35,884 nt of DNA, from positions 1 through 35,884 of the forward strand of contig NZ_MTAV01000042.1 in assembly GCF_002154695.1 (NCBI RefSeq), given 5' to 3'. A program made the position numbers and the translations under genes. The notes beneath the pieces are model-generated. The model was not told where the DNA came from, ran no database searches, and worked only from the letters and a program-made list of their open reading frames with translations. This document shows, piece by piece, positions 15,963-23,839 of this stretch. Within the stretch, counting starts at the first letter, position 1. The number at the start of each line of letters is the position of its first letter. The DNA comes from Nostoc sp. T09. GTDB taxonomy: Bacteria > Cyanobacteriota > Cyanobacteriia > Cyanobacteriales > Nostocaceae.

Positions 15963-16109
15963 GAGCCTTTGAGCCTGGAAGTTGAGCCTTTGAGCCTGAA
16001 CGTTGAGCCTTTGAACCTGAACGTTGAGCCTTTGAGCCTGAACGTTGAGCCTTTGAGCCTCGAAGTTGCACCTTTGCTCCTCGAAGTTGCACCTTTGAAA
16101 CTAAAATTT
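15963..16109. repeat. Seven-unit 21-bp tandem array
   Basis: Seven consecutive 21-bp units start at 15963, 15984, 16005, 16026, 16047, 16068 and 16089. The consensus begins GAGCCTTTGAGCCTGAACG. The first five are nearly identical and the last two diverge. Because 21 is a multiple of three, both strands stay open: the plus strand would encode EPLSLNV heptads from an ATG at 15951. No ribosome-binding site supports that ORF, and it lies between two minus-strand genes. I treat it as non-coding repeat DNA. Confidence 0.75.
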
Positions 16110-16125
16110 CAACCTTGACAAATAA

Positions 16126-16746
16126 CTACTTAACTTCAAACCTTTGAACGCTAATTTGCCGACCTTCAAGGAACATCTCTACTTGCCAATTGCCAACTGG
16201 TGCAGTCGCACCAATAGTATAGCGACAGTAAGTATCCCAAATAGATGTATTAATCTCACGAGTTTGATAACGATTTTGCTTGATGATTTGACCAGTTGGG
16301 TCAATCCAATTACAAGAGAGAGACAGCTTTTTACCCAAAGGTGCATCCTTCAAAGTGACACGATAAAAAACTTCTGGGCTGTTTTGCCGGGAGATACTAT
16401 TTAAATTACCGCTATCCTCAACTAAAGTAATGCGGTCTTGCTGAGTAGAAACGCGAGAGATCAGAGAATTCTGTTGTTGCACAAAATCCACTATAGAAGC
16501 GATCGCCACTACAGCAGCCGCAACTACTACAAACGCAATAAAGCGATTTCTGCGTTGTTGTACCTTTAATGCTTGTCGTCGCCGCAACTCAATCAGTGCT
16601 TCATCGAGAAACTCTGGCGGTAAATTCAATTCCTGTAAAATTTCTCTAACTTGCTGTAAGTCTAGTTCCGCATCTCGACGCACTTGCAGCCCTTGTACTT
16701 CACTAATTATTTGTGATAATTGCTCTTGAGTTAGTCGCTCCGTCAT
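16126..16746 (-). CDS. Single-pass membrane protein with extracytoplasmic beta domain
   Basis: A 206-residue protein. A helical N-terminus (about 1-60, LTQEQLSQIISEVQGLQ and LPPEFLDEALIELRRRQ) precedes one transmembrane helix (about 68-85, FIAFVVVAAAVVAIASIV). A beta-rich C-terminal domain ends GNWQVEMFLEGRQISVQRFEV. That ending resembles small exported cyanobacterial beta domains, including the protein at 22669-23205. Topology is probably N-in, C-out. Family and role are unknown. It diverges from the SDR gene at 16788 with only a 41-bp gap, so the promoters must overlap or lie within genes. Confidence 0.6.
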   Translation of the reverse strand: MTERLTQEQLSQIISEVQGLQVRRDAELDLQQVREILQELNLPPEFLDEALIELRRRQALKVQQRRNRFIAFVVVAAAVVAIASIVDFVQQQNSLISRVSTQQDRITLVEDSGNLNSISRQNSPEVFYRVTLKDAPLGKKLSLSCNWIDPTGQIIKQNRYQTREINTSIWDTYCRYTIGATAPVGNWQVEMFLEGRQISVQRFEVK

Positions 16747-16787
16747 AATTAATTACAACTCCTGTTAAAAACTTCAACGATTTTTTA

Positions 16788-17768
16788 ATGAAACACCTTG
16801 AAGGTAAAATTGCCTTGGTTACAGGTGCTACACGGGGAATTGGCAAGGGAATTGCTATTAGTCTTGGTGAAGCAGGTGCGATCGTATATATTACGGGTCG
16901 CAGTTTAGATAAATCTCTTGCCGATGATGGTATCTCAGGTAGTCTTGCGGACACTTGTGCTGCTGTTGAGGAAGTCGGTGGTGTATGTATTCCTGTTCAA
17001 GTAGATCATAGTAACGATGAGCAGGTGCTATCGCTCTTCGATCGCATTCAAGATGAGCAGCATGGACAACTCGATCTACTGGTAAATAATGTTTTCTCAG
17101 GAGTTCAAGCCTTAAGTGATGCTCAAGGAAAGCCATTTTGGGATTTTGAACCCAGCCTTTGGGATAGTTGCAACAATGTCGGTTTGCGTAGCCACTATGT
17201 TAGCAGTGTTTTTGCGGCTCGTATGATGAGCAAGCGTAACTCTGGATTGATTTGTACTATTTCTTCCTGGGGCGGGTTGTCTTATATTTTCGGTGCAGCA
17301 TACGGTGCTGGTAAATCAGGATGCGATCGCCTAGCCGCTGATATGGCCGTTGAATTAAAGCCTTATAACATCGCTTCACTTTCACTATGGCCAGGTATTG
17401 TAGGCACTGAGCACATTTCCCGCCTCACATCTCAAATGAACGAAAACAATGCTACTGACCAGAAAAACTCATTAATCGCTGAACGCTACAACTGGGAAAC
17501 CCCCATACTCACAGGAAGAGTGATAGCCGCACTAGCAGCAGATTCCAACGTGATGCGCCGCACCGGAAGAGTGCAGATTGTCGCCGAACTCGCTCAACAT
17601 TATAGACTTGTAGATCAAAATGGCGATCGCCCTGTATCTCTACGTTCTCTGCGTTTCTTGATACCTGCTGCATTGCCTGTACTGAGAAAATATACATGGC
17701 TCATACCAGATCTGAAAGTGCCTTGGTTGCTCTTACTACTCACAACACTCAAATCACCGCAAATTTAA
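16788..17768 (+). CDS. Short-chain dehydrogenase/reductase (DHRS1-like)
   Basis: A 326-residue classical SDR with an extended C-terminus. The NAD(P) motif TGATRGIG is at about 13-20, then NNVFSG (NNAG-like) at about 99. Catalytic Ser is in ISSWGG (about 164) and the YxxxK motif is YGAGK (about 177-181). Arg in ITGRS after the second strand suggests NADP(H). The length and the QALSDAQGKPFWD-type insertion resemble DHRS1-like reductases. A C-terminal hydrophobic stretch (IPDLKVPWLLLLLTTL) could associate with membrane. It heads a same-strand set SDR-SDR-monooxygenase-VOC. The substrate is unknown. Confidence 0.85.
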   Translation: MKHLEGKIALVTGATRGIGKGIAISLGEAGAIVYITGRSLDKSLADDGISGSLADTCAAVEEVGGVCIPVQVDHSNDEQVLSLFDRIQDEQHGQLDLLVNNVFSGVQALSDAQGKPFWDFEPSLWDSCNNVGLRSHYVSSVFAARMMSKRNSGLICTISSWGGLSYIFGAAYGAGKSGCDRLAADMAVELKPYNIASLSLWPGIVGTEHISRLTSQMNENNATDQKNSLIAERYNWETPILTGRVIAALAADSNVMRRTGRVQIVAELAQHYRLVDQNGDRPVSLRSLRFLIPAALPVLRKYTWLIPDLKVPWLLLLLTTLKSPQI

Positions 17769-17934
17769 TACACATTTCAATTAATTACTTTTTGCTGAAT
17801 CAGATAGCATCAAAAAGCTGATTTTTGTTAGTTTATAAACATCATTTTCTGCAACAATGATTTGGATGAGTTTGCCCTAAATTTTGAATAAATTTCATTA
17901 AACAAAATAATTCTACCAAGTATGGAAGAGAGAA

Positions 17935-18762
17935 ATGACCCAGCTAAATAAGGCTGTTGTACTGCTCACTGGTGCATCTGGCGGGTTCGGGCAGGAACTA
18001 ACCAAACAGTTGTTAATGGCTGGTAGCCGACTGATTTTAACTGATTTGAATGAAGCTGTTCTGCGTCAAAGAGTTGCAGCAATTCAAAGCTTAGTTTCAA
18101 CCGGAGAGGTTCTTGCTTACCTAGCTGTTGATCTTGCTAGTCGTGAGGGATGTGAAACCCTTTATAGTCAAGTTAAAAAACTCAATATACCCATCGATAT
18201 CTTAATTAATAACGCTGGTATAGCATTCTTTGGTCGCATGGATGAAGTTCCTAGCGAGAAATGGGAGCGACTCATGCAGGTAAATCTGCTAGCACCAATG
18301 CGATTAAGTGCCTTATTTGTTGCTGATATGATTGCCCGTAAAAAAGGCCACATAGTCAATATTTCATCACTAGCAGGTTGGTTAGCACCCGTTGGGTTGG
18401 TTCATTATGCAACTAGCAAATTCGGTTTGCGTGGCTTCAGTGAAGGACTTTTTAATGAAGTCAAAGACTATCAAGTAAAAGTTACAGTTGTTTATCCTTT
18501 TTTTAGCCGCACTCCAATTCTCCAATCAAAAAGTTATGGAACTTTAAGTAAACTGATCGAGGATGGTTTTCCACAAAGTCTGGCAACAGATCCAGCAAAA
18601 GTAATGCGCGCAACCATACAAGGAATTGTTCACGATCAACTGCACGTATTTCCTGATGCAACTGCTAAAAGCGTCCATCTGATGAAAAGATATTCTCCCC
18701 TGCTACTGGACTTAATTATTAATGCATTTACCAGGAGGTTGAAAGTTGGTCAATCTAAGTAA
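17935..18762 (+). CDS. Short-chain dehydrogenase/reductase
   Basis: A 275-residue classical SDR. TGASGGFG (about 14-21) binds the dinucleotide, and Asp in LTDLNEA suggests NAD(H). NNAG is at about 92, Ser in NISSLAG (about 143) and YATSK (about 156-160) form the catalytic set. The C-terminal ~40 residues are hydrophobic (LLLDLIINAFTRRL), suggesting a lipophilic substrate or membrane contact. A 166-bp gap separates it from the first SDR. It overlaps the monooxygenase gene by 17 bp, so those two are tightly coupled. Confidence 0.85.
   Translation: MTQLNKAVVLLTGASGGFGQELTKQLLMAGSRLILTDLNEAVLRQRVAAIQSLVSTGEVLAYLAVDLASREGCETLYSQVKKLNIPIDILINNAGIAFFGRMDEVPSEKWERLMQVNLLAPMRLSALFVADMIARKKGHIVNISSLAGWLAPVGLVHYATSKFGLRGFSEGLFNEVKDYQVKVTVVYPFFSRTPILQSKSYGTLSKLIEDGFPQSLATDPAKVMRATIQGIVHDQLHVFPDATAKSVHLMKRYSPLLLDLIINAFTRRLKVGQSK
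18733..18738 (+). promoter_or_regulatory. Shine-Dalgarno deciding a TTG start
   Basis: AGGAGG, a perfect ribosome-binding site, lies 7 nt before TTG 18746 inside the end of the upstream SDR gene. It supports the non-ATG start of the monooxygenase. Confidence 0.75.
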
Positions 18763-20119
18763 TTCTAGCCAAACTCAAAAGATATTTAATACTACTGGCA
18801 AACATCTAATTATCGGGGCTGGGTTTGTCGGGCTAGGTATGGCTCAAGCACTCAAATCGGCTGATATTCCCTACGATCAAGTCGATGCTAGTGATGATAT
18901 CGGTGGTAATTGGTATCACGGCGTTTACGAAACTGCACATATCATCTCGTCACGCAAAATTACCCAATTTACCCATTTCCCGATGCCGGATCATTATCCC
19001 GACTTCCCCAGTGCACAGAATATGCGGGATTACTTGAACGCCTTCGCCAATCATTTTAACTTGCGTGAGCATATCGAACTTAAGCGTACAGTTAGTAATG
19101 TGCGTCCAGTCGAAAATAATCTCTGGGAAGTGACTTTTACTAATGGAGAACAGCGAATCTATAAAGGAGTGTTGATTTGTAATGGTCATCACTGGTGCAA
19201 ACTTTTTCCTAAATTTCAGGGAGAATTCAACGGAGAAATTATCCATTCCAAAGATTACAAACACCCAAATCAGCTTACTGGCAAACGAGTTTTGGTAATT
19301 GGTGGTGGAAACTCAGCTTGCGATGTCGCAGCAGAAGCAGCCCGCGTCAGCGCTAAATCTGTTCTGAGTATGCGTGAATCAGTATGGTTTATTCCCAAAT
19401 CATTTGCAGGAGTTCCAGTAGCCGATTTAATTAAATGGTGGATGCCAGAATGGTTTCAAAGACTTACAACTTATGGGATAATCCGCCTAACCTTCGGCAC
19501 TCATAAAGATTATGGTTTATCTAAACCCAACCATCGAGTTTTTGCCGAGCACCCAACTCTGAACAACGAGGTGCCCTATTACATCAAACACGGAAGGATT
19601 ACCCCCAAGCCTGGTGTGCGTCGTTTGAATGGTTGGGAAGTGGAATTTATGGATGGTAGTCGAGAAGCATTTGACTTAATAATTTGTGCCACTGGGTACA
19701 ACGTCGCTTATCCATTTTTACCCGAAGAACTTCAGCGCATTGAAGGAGCAGCAGTTCAATGTTATGGCGGCTCATTTTTTGCCGATTATAAGGGACTGTA
19801 TTTTATTGGTTGGGGGCAAGCAAGAGGCGGTGTAGGCTCGCTAATTTCAGCTTACAATTCACTTTTTATCCGGTTTCTTAAACTCCAGGATGAAATAAAT
19901 GTGCCTATTGGTCTGGTTTTTAAAGAAATGGGACAACAATTACCGAAATCTCACCTTGCCGATCCACAGCAGATTTTTAGGCAATTAAAGATTGTTAATT
20001 TCTTCTTTAACAGGATTGTTAAAAAAGCCCACCAAGTTGATAGCAAATATTCCAATTTTTGCAATAAACCGCTTCCTACTTCACAAAGTATTGAGAAAAC
20101 TCAGTCGTTGGCAAGTTAA
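18746..20119 (+). CDS. Flavin-containing (Baeyer-Villiger type) monooxygenase
   Basis: A 457-residue FAD/NADPH enzyme. The FAD motif GAGFVGLG is at about 25-32, the FMO fingerprint FNGEIIHSKDY (F-x-G-x-x-x-H-x-x-x-Y/F) at about 160-170, and the NADPH motif GGGNSACD at about 186-193. A conserved ICATGYN segment lies at about 312. These are the hallmarks of class B monooxygenases, which oxygenate N, S or carbonyl groups. The TTG start is backed by AGGAGG 7 nt upstream. It overlaps the SDR gene by 17 bp and is followed 47 bp later by a VOC gene. The neighbouring dehydrogenases suggest alcohol-to-ketone conversion before or after oxygenation; the substrate is not predictable. Confidence 0.88.
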   Translation: MVNLSNSSQTQKIFNTTGKHLIIGAGFVGLGMAQALKSADIPYDQVDASDDIGGNWYHGVYETAHIISSRKITQFTHFPMPDHYPDFPSAQNMRDYLNAFANHFNLREHIELKRTVSNVRPVENNLWEVTFTNGEQRIYKGVLICNGHHWCKLFPKFQGEFNGEIIHSKDYKHPNQLTGKRVLVIGGGNSACDVAAEAARVSAKSVLSMRESVWFIPKSFAGVPVADLIKWWMPEWFQRLTTYGIIRLTFGTHKDYGLSKPNHRVFAEHPTLNNEVPYYIKHGRITPKPGVRRLNGWEVEFMDGSREAFDLIICATGYNVAYPFLPEELQRIEGAAVQCYGGSFFADYKGLYFIGWGQARGGVGSLISAYNSLFIRFLKLQDEINVPIGLVFKEMGQQLPKSHLADPQQIFRQLKIVNFFFNRIVKKAHQVDSKYSNFCNKPLPTSQSIEKTQSLAS

Positions 20120-20166
20120 CAATTTAAACATTTGTATTTGTAGAAAATCTAATATTCAAAATTATT

Positions 20167-21195
20167 ATGGTTCAAGAGCAACAAACTACAATTGCAGGTA
20201 TCTATGAAGTTTGTATTGGCGTCCCAGAACCAATTTCTGCAATTCAATATTGGGAACAGTTTGGCTATCGCATTGGTCAAGTGGGTGAACTATCCGCAAC
20301 TTTAGCCAATCAATTATATGGAGTAAATTCACCTTTACGCTCAATTCGCCTTTACCACCAAGATGCCGATCATGGATTAATTCGGTTAATGATTTGGCAA
20401 AATCCCACAAATCAGGGATTAGGAACGAGTTCAATGAAAGTCAAGGGAAATCGTTGGGCAACTGCCTTAACTGCTGATGCGTTAACTATTTTAAATCATG
20501 CAGAAGAAGCGAAAGCCGCAGGTTGGGATATTAGATACACCATTCCCTACTGGGAAATTATCTACAACAAAGAAAGAAAAAGCCGACCCTTTATCGATCC
20601 TGCGGTTGGGGTGCGAGAAATGTTGTTATTGCAACCTTTAGCTAGACAAGTTTTATTTCAACGGTTTGGCTATACACTGCCTGATTATGGACAAATTAAC
20701 CAAAATGCCACATTCCAGACTAGCCAATTTACCCACATGGGGTTAATCGTTCAGGATGACAGCAAAGAAACTTTGAAGTTTTACGAAGACATTTTAGGTT
20801 TGCTGCGTGTGCGTGATGATGTCGAGACTAGCTATGAATCTTCATTAGCAGGTCGAGATTTATTTGACCTTAACCCTGGTGAAAAGTTTATTGTTACAGC
20901 CTTTGATGACCCACGTTCTTCTGTGTCTGACTTTATGGCTGCGCGCAGTGGCAGACTTTACATTGTTCGCTTACCAGATGCGATAAATTTAGAATCGCAG
21001 TTTGAAGCAGCACAACCAGGTAGCTTAGGGATGTGCTTATATACCTACCGTGTGCAGGGAATTGAGACATATTGCGATCGCATTCAGAAAAGTTCAGCGC
21101 AAAATATAACTAACATAGTCAGCAATGAATTTGGTGAGATGAGTTTCTCCTTCATTGCACCCGACGGCTACTTCTGGACTTTAGTAGAAGGTTAA
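20167..21195 (+). CDS. Two-domain VOC (glyoxalase/dioxygenase fold) protein
   Basis: A 342-residue protein with two VOC halves. The N-terminal half (about 8-75, YEVCIGVPEPISAIQYWEQF) and the C-terminal half (about 189-342, FTHMGLIVQD, then FYEDILGLLRVRDD and SFIAPDGYFWTLVEG) each show the beta-alpha-beta-beta-beta pattern. His in FTHMG and the terminal Glu are candidate metal ligands in the second half; the first half lacks an obvious His. It could be a dioxygenase, isomerase or binding protein. It follows the monooxygenase gene by 47 bp and likely belongs to the same pathway. Confidence 0.7.
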   Translation: MVQEQQTTIAGIYEVCIGVPEPISAIQYWEQFGYRIGQVGELSATLANQLYGVNSPLRSIRLYHQDADHGLIRLMIWQNPTNQGLGTSSMKVKGNRWATALTADALTILNHAEEAKAAGWDIRYTIPYWEIIYNKERKSRPFIDPAVGVREMLLLQPLARQVLFQRFGYTLPDYGQINQNATFQTSQFTHMGLIVQDDSKETLKFYEDILGLLRVRDDVETSYESSLAGRDLFDLNPGEKFIVTAFDDPRSSVSDFMAARSGRLYIVRLPDAINLESQFEAAQPGSLGMCLYTYRVQGIETYCDRIQKSSAQNITNIVSNEFGEMSFSFIAPDGYFWTLVEG

Positions 21196-21297
21196 TTTCC
21201 TAATTTTGTTCTTTGAATTTCGTACGCGATCCTAAGTGTAATTATTTAGTAGATAAGTGACTGCTAACCTTTAATTTAAGGGAGAAATTTCTGAGGT

Positions 21298-21327
21298 AAA
21301 AAGATAACTATAAATGTTATTTTTTTA
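21298..21327. terminator. AT-rich hairpin after the oxidative cluster
   Basis: AAAAAGATAAC (21298-21308) pairs with GTTATTTTTTT (21316-21326) around a 7-nt loop. It lies between the VOC gene and the GNAT gene. The stem is AT-rich and weak, so the terminator call is tentative. Confidence 0.3.
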
Positions 21328-21350
21328 TAGTTTACCTTATTTATTCTTCT

Positions 21351-21938
21351 ATGAAGTCATCTTCAAATTTACCTTTAGGACATCTTTTGGATATCGCCTC
21401 AAATAAGGATGCATTGAAAATTGTTAATTTCACATATTTTGACCATAAACTAGTATTGCTTTCTATTTATTTATTACCTCTTCTATCTTATTTATTGATA
21501 TTTTTTCTTTCTACCGATCGAGTTCTTAAATTAGTTATGTTTGGTCTATACGCAGCCACTACATTACTTGGCATGACAATTTATGCTCTTGCTTGGTTCA
21601 ACATAAAAACATTACTACAATCATCAAAATGTTGGGTTATTAAATATCAAAACAAAATTGTAGGTTATGCAATAGTCAAGAAGCGAGAGCTTAAATATTC
21701 AGAAATTTCCAACTTGTATGTTAAATTTTGTCATCGCAATCAAGGCTTAGGTTCTCACTTAGTGCGAACTCTTTTACAACAAGTGACTCAACCAATTTAT
21801 GTTATTCCCGCTCCCAAAGCACTTCATTTCTATATACGTCTTAAATTTTTACCAGTTCCTAGGCATAAATTACCAAAATACTACAGTCAATTGTCTCGCC
21901 AGGGAATGATTGTTCTGCGCTTTATATCTGAGGAATAG
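21351..21938 (+). CDS. Membrane-anchored GNAT acetyltransferase
   Basis: A 195-residue protein. Two transmembrane helices lie near the N-terminus (about 34-53 and 58-82, for example LVLLSIYLLPLLSYLLIFFL). A GNAT fold follows (about 92-190): GYAIVKKRE, then the acetyl-CoA loop RNQGLGSHLVRTLL (about 130-143), then YIRLKFLPVP. The membrane part is inserted where a first strand would be expected. The acceptor is unknown. It is followed, with only a 19-bp gap if ATG 21958 is used, by the DUF218 gene; the pair is probably an operon. Confidence 0.7.
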   Translation: MKSSSNLPLGHLLDIASNKDALKIVNFTYFDHKLVLLSIYLLPLLSYLLIFFLSTDRVLKLVMFGLYAATTLLGMTIYALAWFNIKTLLQSSKCWVIKYQNKIVGYAIVKKRELKYSEISNLYVKFCHRNQGLGSHLVRTLLQQVTQPIYVIPAPKALHFYIRLKFLPVPRHKLPKYYSQLSRQGMIVLRFISEE

Positions 21939-21957
21939 CGTCTTGCCATATAAACAA

Positions 21958-22548
21958 ATGAAAAAACGATGGCTCATGCTGATTTTACTAGCTTTAATAT
22001 CTGCCCTATTGCTAGCAATAACATCTACAGCCATCAGTATTTACGTGTACGGTAACAAAATTCATACAACTAAAGCCGAAGCAGCCATTGTTTTAGGAGC
22101 AGCCGTTTGGGGAAAGGAACCATCTCCGGTTTTTCGAGAAAGAATTAATCACGCTATTAATCTGTATAAAAATCAGGATGTTAATAAGATAATTTTTACT
22201 GGCGGTGTTGGTGAAAGTAATGAACCTGCTGAAGCTGTAGTTGGCAAACGCTATGCTTTGGCACGACAAGTAAAATTAAATGATATTATTACTGAAACTG
22301 AATCGCGAACAACTTACCAAAATCTCAAAAATGCCCGTTCACTGGCATCTATTTACCAATTAAATAAGTTTCTTATTGTTAGCGATCCATTGCACATGAA
22401 ACGATCTGTACTGATGGCACGAACTTTAGGAATGGATGCATATCCATCACCCACACCTACAACTCGCTATAGTAGTTTCCACAGCCAGATGGAGTTTCTT
22501 ATACGAGAGACTTTTTTTTACTTTGTCTACCTCATGTTTAAAATTTAA
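21958..22548 (+). CDS. DUF218 / SanA-YdcF-like membrane protein
   Basis: A 196-residue protein. The start at ATG 21958 (MKKRW) is preferred over an upstream one, because it directly precedes a clear membrane anchor (LMLILLALISALLLAITSTA). The DUF218 domain follows: AIVLGAAVW (about 42), FTGGVGESNEPAEA (about 82-95), ESRTTYQNLKNA (about 116-127) and IVSDPLHMKRSVLMARTLG. These are the conserved motifs of the SanA/YdcF family, implicated in envelope barrier function and vancomycin resistance in enterobacteria (SanA). The active domain would face the periplasm. It lies downstream of the GNAT gene. Confidence 0.85.
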   Translation: MKKRWLMLILLALISALLLAITSTAISIYVYGNKIHTTKAEAAIVLGAAVWGKEPSPVFRERINHAINLYKNQDVNKIIFTGGVGESNEPAEAVVGKRYALARQVKLNDIITETESRTTYQNLKNARSLASIYQLNKFLIVSDPLHMKRSVLMARTLGMDAYPSPTPTTRYSSFHSQMEFLIRETFFYFVYLMFKI

Positions 22549-22668
22549 CTATTAACTCTATTTTTCAAATTTTTCTATAAAAATAATTCTGTCAAATTGT
22601 TAGCAGCCTCAACCGGAAGATGAGTCGGAAGGCTTGAAATAATTACCAAAAGATCCGACCAAAAAATT

Positions 22669-23205
22669 ATGTTGATGAGAATTTGGGCTGTTACTGTTGT
22701 ACTAACTTCTTCTTGGTTAATAACTGGGGTCATAGCTGCTGAACCAATCAATGCTATGGCAGCTTCTCCACAAAGCGATGCTCAACCAATTATTGTCAGT
22801 AAAGCAGAGTTTGGGGTGCAACGAGTTGACTCCCAAGGTAAAGGGACTTTTATCCCCACTTATAGAGTGCCACTTCAAGAGGGAAACAAATACGGCTGGC
22901 AAATTCAACTCAAAAATTACAAGGGTGCAGTGACGTGGAGAGAAGTTCTGCGATTGCCAAAACGTCCAGAAACCTGGGGTGTAGATAGTGGGCAAGACCT
23001 CATAATCTCCACAGACGGTAAAGAAGCAGTGACGAAGCGCACACAGACGACTACTGATGGAGTGATTAAGAATTTTTGGACGATCGCACCTGGTGACCCA
23101 GATGGTAAGCATAAGATACAAGTCTATATTGATGACCGTCTGATTGCTGCTTTCGAGTTTGAAATTATTCCTTTGAAAAAGCCGAAAGCAGAAGGCAGAA
23201 TTTAG
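22669..23205 (+). CDS. Exported DUF3859-like protein
   Basis: A 178-residue protein with an N-terminal signal peptide (about 1-32, IWAVTVVLTSSWLITGV then an Ala-rich region ending INAMAA). The mature beta domain contains AEFGVQRVDSQGKG, KYGWQIQLKNY and a C-terminal KIQVYIDDRLIAAFEFEI, which resembles DUF3859 as I recall it. It is likely periplasmic or surface bound. The C-terminal sequence shape recalls the protein at 16126-16746. No enzymatic motif is seen. It stands alone between the DUF218 gene and a hairpin at 23281-23303. Confidence 0.6.
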   Translation: MLMRIWAVTVVLTSSWLITGVIAAEPINAMAASPQSDAQPIIVSKAEFGVQRVDSQGKGTFIPTYRVPLQEGNKYGWQIQLKNYKGAVTWREVLRLPKRPETWGVDSGQDLIISTDGKEAVTKRTQTTTDGVIKNFWTIAPGDPDGKHKIQVYIDDRLIAAFEFEIIPLKKPKAEGRI

Positions 23206-23280
23206 AAGCGATCGCCATTTAGCTTGATGTTTGTCTTGAGTTAAAGCCAATAAAGCCCAAATTGGCACGGAAAGCATAGT

Positions 23281-23303
23281 AAGGGTGGGAAAACCCCACC
23301 CTT
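23281..23303. terminator. Hairpin after the DUF3859-like gene
   Basis: AAGGGTGGG pairs perfectly with CCCACCCTT around a 5-nt loop, 75 bp after the stop codon. No T-run follows, so it may terminate or only stabilise the 3' end. Hairpins of this GGGTGGG type are also dispersed repeats in Nostoc-like genomes. Confidence 0.5.
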
Positions 23304-23839
23304 GACGATTAACAGTTTATCCGCATTAATGTCAATGTTAATTAAATGGAAATATAAAATTATTCTGACAATTATCTAAACTCATTTCTATATATTTGCT
23401 GAGTTAATAAATTAGTTTATTTTTGTTATAACAGTAATTTTACTTGTAGCTAAAAAAACGTGACATTCCTCAATCAGGTAGTTAATATATAACTTGATAT
23501 CTCATCCATTAAATCGATTCGCTTAAGGTGACAGAAACTTGGATGAGAATTTAGAAAAATTAATAATTTATTCATTCAGATATGGAAATTACTCGATTAA
23601 ATCTGGCTCTTAATGGAATTGCCATCAAAGAGTTAATAATTATTAAAAATTTAATTAGCTTTTATTTATAAGAGTCAATTTTTTCATACTTTTTTTAATA
23701 AAAAAATTAGTAAACACGAGTAATCGATAATACGTATTTTACTAATTAATTAAAATAAGCTTGTAATCTTGATCAAAACTAGCAATTTTATATTAACCAA
23801 GTACAGCGTCATAACTGGTATGTCTGGAGAAATCCACCA
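23304..23839. other. Long AT-rich upstream region of the VWA-tubulin operon
   Basis: About 536 bp without a gene on either strand. It is clearly AT-richer than its surroundings, with long A/T runs near 23640-23770. It probably holds the promoter of the operon starting at 23840. I cannot assign boxes with confidence. A GGAG ribosome-binding site lies at about 23825, before the ATG. Confidence 0.45.

Noticed and set aside
15891-16118. 75-residue plus-strand heptad-repeat protein (EPLSLNV)
   Set aside because: It arises from a 21-bp tandem array plus a GGACAAGG run, has no ribosome-binding site, and lies between minus-strand genes.
22717-23277. 186-residue minus-strand ORF
   Set aside because: It is antisense to the exported DUF3859-like gene, Cys/Trp-rich and without recognisable features; treated as a shadow frame.
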